Shown here: positions 57,729 to 64,000 of the stretch, piece by piece
Layout of the letters: every line of letters begins with the position of its first letter
Numbering within the stretch: the stretch's first letter is position 1
Source: Moringa oleifera
Lineage: Eukaryota; Streptophyta; Magnoliopsida; Brassicales; Moringaceae
Assembly (NCBI GenBank): GCA_021397835.1
Contig: JAJFZO010000742.1
Span: 1,745,001-1,809,000 of the forward strand
Length of the DNA: 64,000 nt
Direction: 5' to 3'
The notes under the pieces: model-generated
Seen by the model: only the letters and a program-made list of their open reading frames with translations
Told to the model about the DNA's origin: nothing
Database searches by the model: none
Position numbers and translations under genes: made by a program

Positions 57729-59780
57729 TTATGGAGTAAAATCTGGTTGAAAATTGAATGGCATGGACAAGTTGGTAGGCTATTATGTAAATAGAAGGGG
57801 AATGGTTGCATGGTTTCCGGGAGGACTCCGGTTTTGAATTGAAGGAGAGAAACATGTATAGCATATGCAGAACAGGACTTTTTTTAATCATGTCACAGGA
57901 TATGCATTAGCTTCTGTCACATGATTCTAGATTGCAAGACATGGTGTTGTATTATACATAAGTCTTAATTGAAAGTTGCATTTGAAATTAATCTCATAAT
58001 AATTGCATTAGTTTTTTTCTGAATTTCAAGTATTTCATTGAAGTGTCCCTTTTCTGATGATTAGACATACAAAAAGTGCGAATTGGAAAACCGCAGGGTT
58101 CTTGGATTATCAGCATTTCATGCCATTTTTCTAGTCTTATTTGCATGATTGGTGAAAATGACAACGAATACATCCTTTGCATATTCCATTAAGAACTAAC
58201 TCGTGTGACATTCATCGATGCTCTTTTTTTGACTGAGTTTGCAATTTGGAAGACATTCTATCCCTCTCCTTTAGTGAGCATGATCATGTATTTTATTCAA
58301 CTTTACTAGGGAGAATGTGAATGATGGTGAGCCCATTAAATCTGTTGAACTTTATATGCTGTTAAATCTGAGTTGCCTGGCATGCCATGTAACTGTGCTG
58401 TTTGTGGTATCTGAACCAGTCTGCCATGGAGATTGCTAAATTGGGTGTCATGTGCATCATCGGAATCTAGAATTGATGACACTTAAACCTAGATGATAGG
58501 AAATTTTGTTTCACAGATCTACATTAGCTTGATGACAAGCTCTGATCTCATTCTGTTTGAATTGGTCTGTCTGAACTCATCCAATCTTTTGGCTATAGTT
58601 TCAAATTGTTTTTCTGTATGGGGCAATAGTCCTTAATTGGAGTTCTGTCAAGCATATCTTATGCTGTGCTTTATTCCCTTTACGCTTTGATATTGCTGCA
58701 TCTGCTGTTGAAGAAGGTGAACTAGCAGACATGAAAAGTGAAACTGTAAAATTCTGAAATATACAGAGTTGAGATTGAGCCCCAGATTGCCTACCTTGAC
58801 TTCAGATAATCCTAAAGTACAAAGCAGACTGTCACATGGACACTGGTGCAAAGTTATCCACTGAAACTTTGACAAACATTTGAGGATAAAGCTTCATAGT
58901 TCAGAGCCAGATGCTCCCCCACCTGCCTCAAAATCCTTTTCTGTCTCACATGACTTTGTCTTCAATTCTCCCTTTTGATCATCACATAATACCTTTTATT
59001 CTTTTACAGGCACAATTGGCTTTGCCATGGCAGGTGGGCTCTTTCTAGTTACCCCCTCTGCTTTTTGCAAACATATCCACTGGAAAGCATATGAAGGATG
59101 GATTGGCACATGGCTTGCCTGCAGAAAAAGGGCACTCTTCCGATTTCCAAGGGATTGCTCTGTTCACAGTTTACAATAACAATTCATACACCTTCTATAT
59201 CTAAACTCAGTAAGCAGAAATTTTGTTAAAATTTTATAAACTAATATCCATTTTAATTGTAATTATATAATTTTTAATTATAAAAATATCTTACGAAAAT
59301 AAAAATATATGCAAATTTATATTTGATAATGAATTTGTACCCACATAAAATTATGGTGAGACGTAACACTAATTAAATAAACAATTAAGACTTAGTTAAA
59401 TGGCCTTTGTCACTGTCCCGGTGTCATGTGTTAGCATGGATAACTATTAGATCATTGAATTTGATTTTCAATTAGATTGCTTGGAGTTTAGTCTATTTGG
59501 GTTTAAGACCATTACTTAAACTCAATGACGGAGTTAATTTTAGGTTTAGATTAGGTTTACGTTCACCATTAAACTTGATTTTTTATCTTTTTTAATTTTT
59601 TAAAAGTCCTGTAATTTGTGGAAAATGTCATAAAAGATTTAAGTTCTCAATCATATATATAAAACCTCACTAAATCAATAGTGTTGGGACTATTTAAAAT
59701 CTATTAACTAAAAGAGGTATTGATTAATCATTAATATAATAGATTATTGATTTATAGAGGGTAGATTAGTCAATAAACAT
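57729..59780. other. 3' flank and intergenic DNA, no gene recognised
   Basis: The first few hundred bases are probably the 3' UTR of the HHE gene. Composition stays moderate to about 59220 and then becomes AT-rich. An isolated open stretch at 59010-59179, preceded by a good acceptor-like TTTTACAG, shows no known motif and no partner exon. Confidence 0.4.
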
Positions 59781-60060
59781 GCATTTGATCAACTTATGAT
59801 TGATTGTAATATACCAATCTAATTACTGAAAATGAATTAATCCAAGAGTACATGTATTTATATAATTTAATGAACTTGCATTCAATCAATTAAAAATTCA
59901 TCATATTTTATCAATTTAATTAATTGAATATGAACCAATTCAAATGTATTTCTGATGCAATGAATATGCATTATTTAACTATATTCATTGTATTTTTATT
60001 AATTTCATCAATTAAATATAAATTATTCAGATGAATATATATATATTTATTTAAGTAAAA
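59780..60060. repeat. Degenerate ~90-bp tandem repeats
   Basis: Three AT-rich units can be aligned by a GCATT...TCAATTAA/TCAACTTA start and a GAATTAATCCA / GAACCAATTCA / AATTATTCAGA late block, each followed by ATGTATTT-type sequence. Divergence is high. No function is apparent. Confidence 0.4.
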
Positions 60061-60385
60061 ACTTATTGTATAGAGCTGTAGTGAAAAAAAAAAAAACAAT
60101 CAAAGCATCAATGACGCTTCATAATTTTTTATTATGATTAAAATTCGATCTCAAAACTTTAATTAGATGCAATTAAAAAAATAAAGATGAGATCTACATA
60201 GACTTAAATTTCTAGAAGAAAGCAAGTTATAATTGAGTCGAACTTTTAAGGAAATATCACAATCATTTGCAATCCTAATTTTTTAAAAATTATTATTTTA
60301 TATGATATGAGTGAGATCATATATTATATAAAAGTATTTAAAAAAATTATGGTTTAATTATTTATTAAATTATTGATTTAATTTA

Positions 60386-60877
60386 AAATAAGTGTTATTT
60401 AAATTTTTTTAAAAATACTCTTTTGTTAAATTAATTTTCAATTTTAAAATATTTAAATAAGCTTTAATTAATCAAAAATAATTAAATTATACTTTAACTT
60501 CAATTATTATAAAAAATTAAACATTTTTTATTATTAAAATATTTCAAAAATTATTCAAATAACTTTTATATTTTATTTTGAGTAAATATTTTAATTTTGA
60601 ATAATTTTTGATTCACAAGTTATTTATTATGAATATTTTAATTTTCAGTAACAATTTTTTAAAAAATATTTTTAATATTTAAAAAATTTTAAATTTTTTT
60701 GTGATAATAGCTTGAATATTTCTTTACGTTTTAAAAAATTTTAAATCAAAATTTCTAATACGAAATTATTGTTTTGAAGATTCTTAATTTTTGAATTATT
60801 TGAATTGATAAATTAATGTTCGATTTGATAATTTTAAAAAAGAGAATGTTTTTTAAAGTTTTCAACGATATTTATTT
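60386..60877 (+). mobile_element. MITE family 1, copy E (old)
   Basis: Internal landmarks of the family occur in order: ACTTCAATTATTATAAAAAATTAA, TTATTATTAAAATATTTCAAA, TTTTTAATATTTAAAAAATT, GTGATAATAGCTTGAATATT, and an end TTTCAACGATATTTATTT. The termini are decayed and no target duplication is recognisable. Ends are approximate. Confidence 0.6.
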
Positions 60878-60896
60878 AATTTATTGATTAAAATCA

Positions 60897-61900
60897 AAAT
60901 CATAAAAATTATTATATAACATAAGTTATTAATTTATTAAATATTGATTTTTAAAGTTTTACTCAAGTTTGGCTTGAAAATTTATGGTTTAAGTTCGGCC
61001 CATTCCATGACTCGATAAGCATTTTAAATTAACTGGTTGAACTATATTTAATTGTATTAAAAATATATGGTCTATGGACTATCCACAAATTTAATTTATT
61101 GGATTTTATGTACACTGTTTTTAGATCTTAAATAGATTTCATTTGGGTTTTATAGAAGTTTTTTTTTTGGATTTTAAATAGGTTTTATTTGAATTTTATA
61201 CAGATTATTTATTTATTTGCATAAGCCCAATAAGTATATTACATGGGCCTTATATTGGTTTTATTATATATTAGATACATATAAGTTAATATTTTATAAA
61301 TTATATTATTTGTTAAGATAGATAATATAAAAATTATTTATGCATAATATTAAATAAATAATTATATTTAATTAAATAAATATAATTTTGAGAAATTGAT
61401 GCATCATTAAAAGATGTACTTATTTGTATTCAAGTTATTGATGCATCACTTGTTAATCATATGTATTTCTTAATTTCATTATTCAAATAAGTACATCTTT
61501 AAATTAAAAAGATTAAATAAATTTATATTTATTATACAACTTTCAATTTTGTTGAGAATTAGTATTATTAAATTCAACTTGATATATGTTAATAGCTGTT
61601 AATTTTTTTATTATCTCTTCTAATGTTGCATTGTCTTGTATTCTTTTATTTACCAAATCCTAATTGCAAAAATGCAAAAGCCAGCTGAATTAGTTATTTC
61701 ATAAAGAAAAAATTATGTGATGTCAAAGATCAAGAGCCTTATGCCTCCAAGAAAGTGATCATAATGCGAAGTATTTTTATTTGGTTGCTTAAAAACCGAA
61801 GTAGGTAAAAAAAAAAAAAACTTGAATACAAAATAATTGTGGAGACTGGGTGTAAGTAGATGATTAAATCAAGGGTTTTCCTCCTAAAATATTATCATAT
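60897..61900. other. AT-rich spacer with a perfect 17-bp inverted repeat
   Basis: No gene was seen. The inverted pair AAAGATGTACTTATTTG (61410-61426) and CAAATAAGTACATCTTT (61484-61500) is exact, with a 57-bp loop. The loop side holds a second copy of TTGATGCATCA (61396 and 61438). It may be the end of a small element or a chance hairpin. Confidence 0.6.
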
Positions 61901-64000
61901 TTATTCTCATCCTTTTAACCTAACGGGGATAGACAAAGTTTGCCAAGCAATATAAAAATAAGTGTCAAATTATATGAATGAGTCACTGAATCGAAAATAT
62001 ACTAAGGTAGAAATTATCAAACTCAAGCAAATGGATCCCTGACAAACTTCTAGGTCCAGATGTCGTCAATGCTCTATTCTTTCAAAGATTTTAGACAATG
62101 GTTGGTAAAGGCATATTTGGCATGATCCTCAAGTTCTTGAACAAAGGTATACCTTTATCTAAGATAAATCAAACAAATACAATCCTTTTCCAAAAAGTTA
62201 AGCAATTAGTATCACTAACGGAATCCTTTTCCATTAACCTTTGCAACATTATGTACAAGATTATTTTCAAGGTCTTGACAATCTTTTTGAAAGAAGTGCT
62301 TTCTTAAATTATTAGTAAACATCAATTTACTTTTACAAAGGGTCATATGATATTTTATAATGCCTTATTGTTTATGAAGCTATACACACCATGGAGACAA
62401 CGAAAAAAGGTTCTAGAGGGTACCTTGTCTTGAAATTGGACATGAGCAAGGTATATCATTAAGTGCAGATTGTTTCTAGCTGTTATGAAGAAAATGGAAT
62501 TGTTGGAAAAATGGATTGCAACCATTATGGAATGCGTAAAATTACTTTCCCACTTAGTAATGTTAAACATGCAATAATTTGGCAAGATGTTTCATCGAAG
62601 GGACTTTATCCCCATAATTTTTTCTTATAAGCATGGAAGAGTTTTCTTCCTTAATATCCAAGCAGCTAATGAAGGCAAACTTAAAGGTGTGGTAGCAGCT
62701 CATAATGGCCATGAGATACATCATTTCTTCTTTATCAATGACAGCCTCCTATATTTTTTGAGCTGATTAGAGGAATGCACCACTATGTTTAACATCCTCC
62801 AAGTGTTTGAGAAGGCCCCAAGTAATAAATCAATGACTAATCTAGTATTTTTTTTCTAACTCAACCACTGGGGGGATGTCCAAGAATCTTTAAAATAATT
62901 GTTAGTACAAGCATACCTTTAATACGGGAACTATACCTTAGTTTTCCTTTACTTATGGGATGCAATAAGAAGAGAGAGTTTAATAGGCTCAAATAATGGC
63001 TTAAATTAGAGCGAATAACTTGGAATGGAAGGCTTCTATCCTAAGTTGGACATAAAGTACTCTTAAAGTAGTGGTCCAAGTCATCCCCACATATGTCAAG
63101 AGGTGCTGCAAGAACGTAAGGAATACAACCTCCATTGAATTAAATATACGAACCTATTGATCTAGTATCTCGGTAATGGTTAATGTTAATGATAAGGAAG
63201 CTCTTTATGTCTAAGGATTGCACGGCTAATATAACCATTCCACTAAGTAACGGACCCATAATAGATAAGCTCATCAGGGTAGATAGTAATAATGGCAAGT
63301 ATTTTGTCAAAACATGTTATTATACTGCTCAAAGTTTTTTAGGGAAAGAGGCTTCATATACTTAATATTGTGAGCCGAGATGGAGCCTTTTATGGAAAAC
63401 AAGGGTTTCGCCAAAGGTTTAGATTCATATATGACATATGCTACATGGTATACTCCCCACCACAATAATGTTGCGTCTCAGAGGTATCCAAGTGGAACAA
63501 TCATATTGCATATGTGGCTTTCTTTTAGAGTCCTTACGTCATATTTTCTGCAAATTTGTTTTAACCTACAGGTTTAGGAAGTTATATAAGAGGGCTTGGC
63601 TGTTTTCTTAAAAAAATCAAGAAAAGAAAGAGCTATTGTAGGACGTGATCTTACTACATATGCTCAACGGAAACTTGCTAGGATATATATTTTTTTCTAT
63701 GCATAGGGGCTTATAGGCCAACAAGAATAGAGTATGCCATCAGTACATTTGTAATTTGCATGCTCAAGTGATAAAGAAAGTTAGGAGATTAGTTTAAGAC
63801 ACACAAGCGAGGAACATACGTCCACTATGGTGACATCCTACAAGCATGGAAACCATTGCCAGCGAGAGTTGTAAAACCGAATATTGATACTGCCATTGAT
63901 GTTTCCAATCACCATGCAAACTTGGAAGTAGTAGTGCGAAACAATATGAGACAAGTGTTGTTTTGTACTCTTTTTTCTACATTTTGGGTCTCTTCTTCTA
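61900..64000 (+). mobile_element. Decayed L1-type LINE, plus strand, running off the right end
   Basis: Plus-strand ORF2 remnants occur in LINE order. 62098-62460 is reverse transcriptase, about 63180-63365 is the connector before the zinc module, and about 63850-63960 is the start of RNase H (WKPLPARVVKPNIDTAIDVS, then LEVVVRN). Many stops and frame changes separate the blocks. The 5' part with the endonuclease was not recognised and may be missing; the 3' end lies beyond the window. It is in the opposite orientation to the LINE at 19.8-22.96 kb. Confidence 0.85.
62098..62460 (+). pseudogene. LINE reverse transcriptase remnant (second LINE)
   Basis: The open stretch 62098-62307 reads VGKGIFGMILKFLNKGIPLS, then KINQTNTILFQKVKQLVSLT, then FSINLCNIMYKIIFKVLTIF. 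These match the conserved N-terminal reverse transcriptase segments of plant LINEs (L-N-x-T-x-I-x-L-I-P-K, P-I-S-L-C-N-V-x-Y-K-I). About 62410-62460 in another frame reads SRGYLVLKLDMSKVYH, corresponding to the K-x-D-M-S-K-A-Y-D catalytic block with the final aspartate replaced. Frameshifts and stops make it inactive. Confidence 0.88.

Noticed and set aside
59010..59179. Possible extra last exon of the HHE-domain gene after a good acceptor (TTTTACAG)
   Set aside because: It would require a weak donor inside exon 3 (GTGACC) and would add 56 residues with no HHE-family similarity. The exon 3 ending at 57728 already gives the expected domain length.

Overview
This is a window of plant nuclear DNA, almost certainly from a dicot. 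The evidence is AT-rich intergenic DNA, GT-AG introns of up to about 4 kb, genes whose closest known relatives are land-plant proteins (including the seed-plant R-SNARE VAMP727), and typical plant transposons (Ty1/copia, CACTA, L1-type LINE, MITEs). The species cannot be named from the sequence alone. No tRNA, rRNA, CRISPR or prokaryote-style operon was seen.

Layout: 1-4383 is an old, broken Ty1/copia retrotransposon on the minus strand, with primer-binding site, polypurine tract and both LTRs (the left one cut by the window edge). 4870-6700 is a degenerate tandem array of about 150-190 bp units, split by a MITE. 7600-12870 is a heavily decayed CACTA (En/Spm) transposon on the plus strand. 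12.9-15.5 kb is AT-rich DNA without genes. 17.6-18.9 kb (minus) carries a mitochondrial ATPase inhibitor factor 1-like gene. 19.8-22.96 kb (minus) is a decayed LINE, followed by AT-rich MITE-bearing DNA to 25.0 kb.

The gene-rich core is on the plus strand: an MMTAG2-like (MMtag domain) gene at 25234-31965 (4 exons, 242 aa), with a long-inverted-repeat foldback element in its second intron; an AMMECR1-family gene at 33430-42663 (5 exons, 212 aa), with a compound microsatellite and a LINE fragment in its introns; VAMP727 at 47186-52205 (5 coding exons, 237 aa); and an N-myristoylation-motif, thioredoxin/GST-like plus hemerythrin (HHE) gene at 55925-57728 (3 exons, 352 aa). A second LINE, on the plus strand, runs from about 61.9 kb off the right end. 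The spacers hold several copies of at least two MITE families.

The genes are independent nuclear housekeeping or trafficking genes with no sign of a shared pathway or cluster. I did not find a convincing undescribed biological system. The most distinctive items are the foldback element with a 9-bp target duplication, the 8-bp-TSD MITE family (one copy splitting a satellite-like array), the transition-type decay of the CACTA element, and the Asp-repeat insert in VAMP727.
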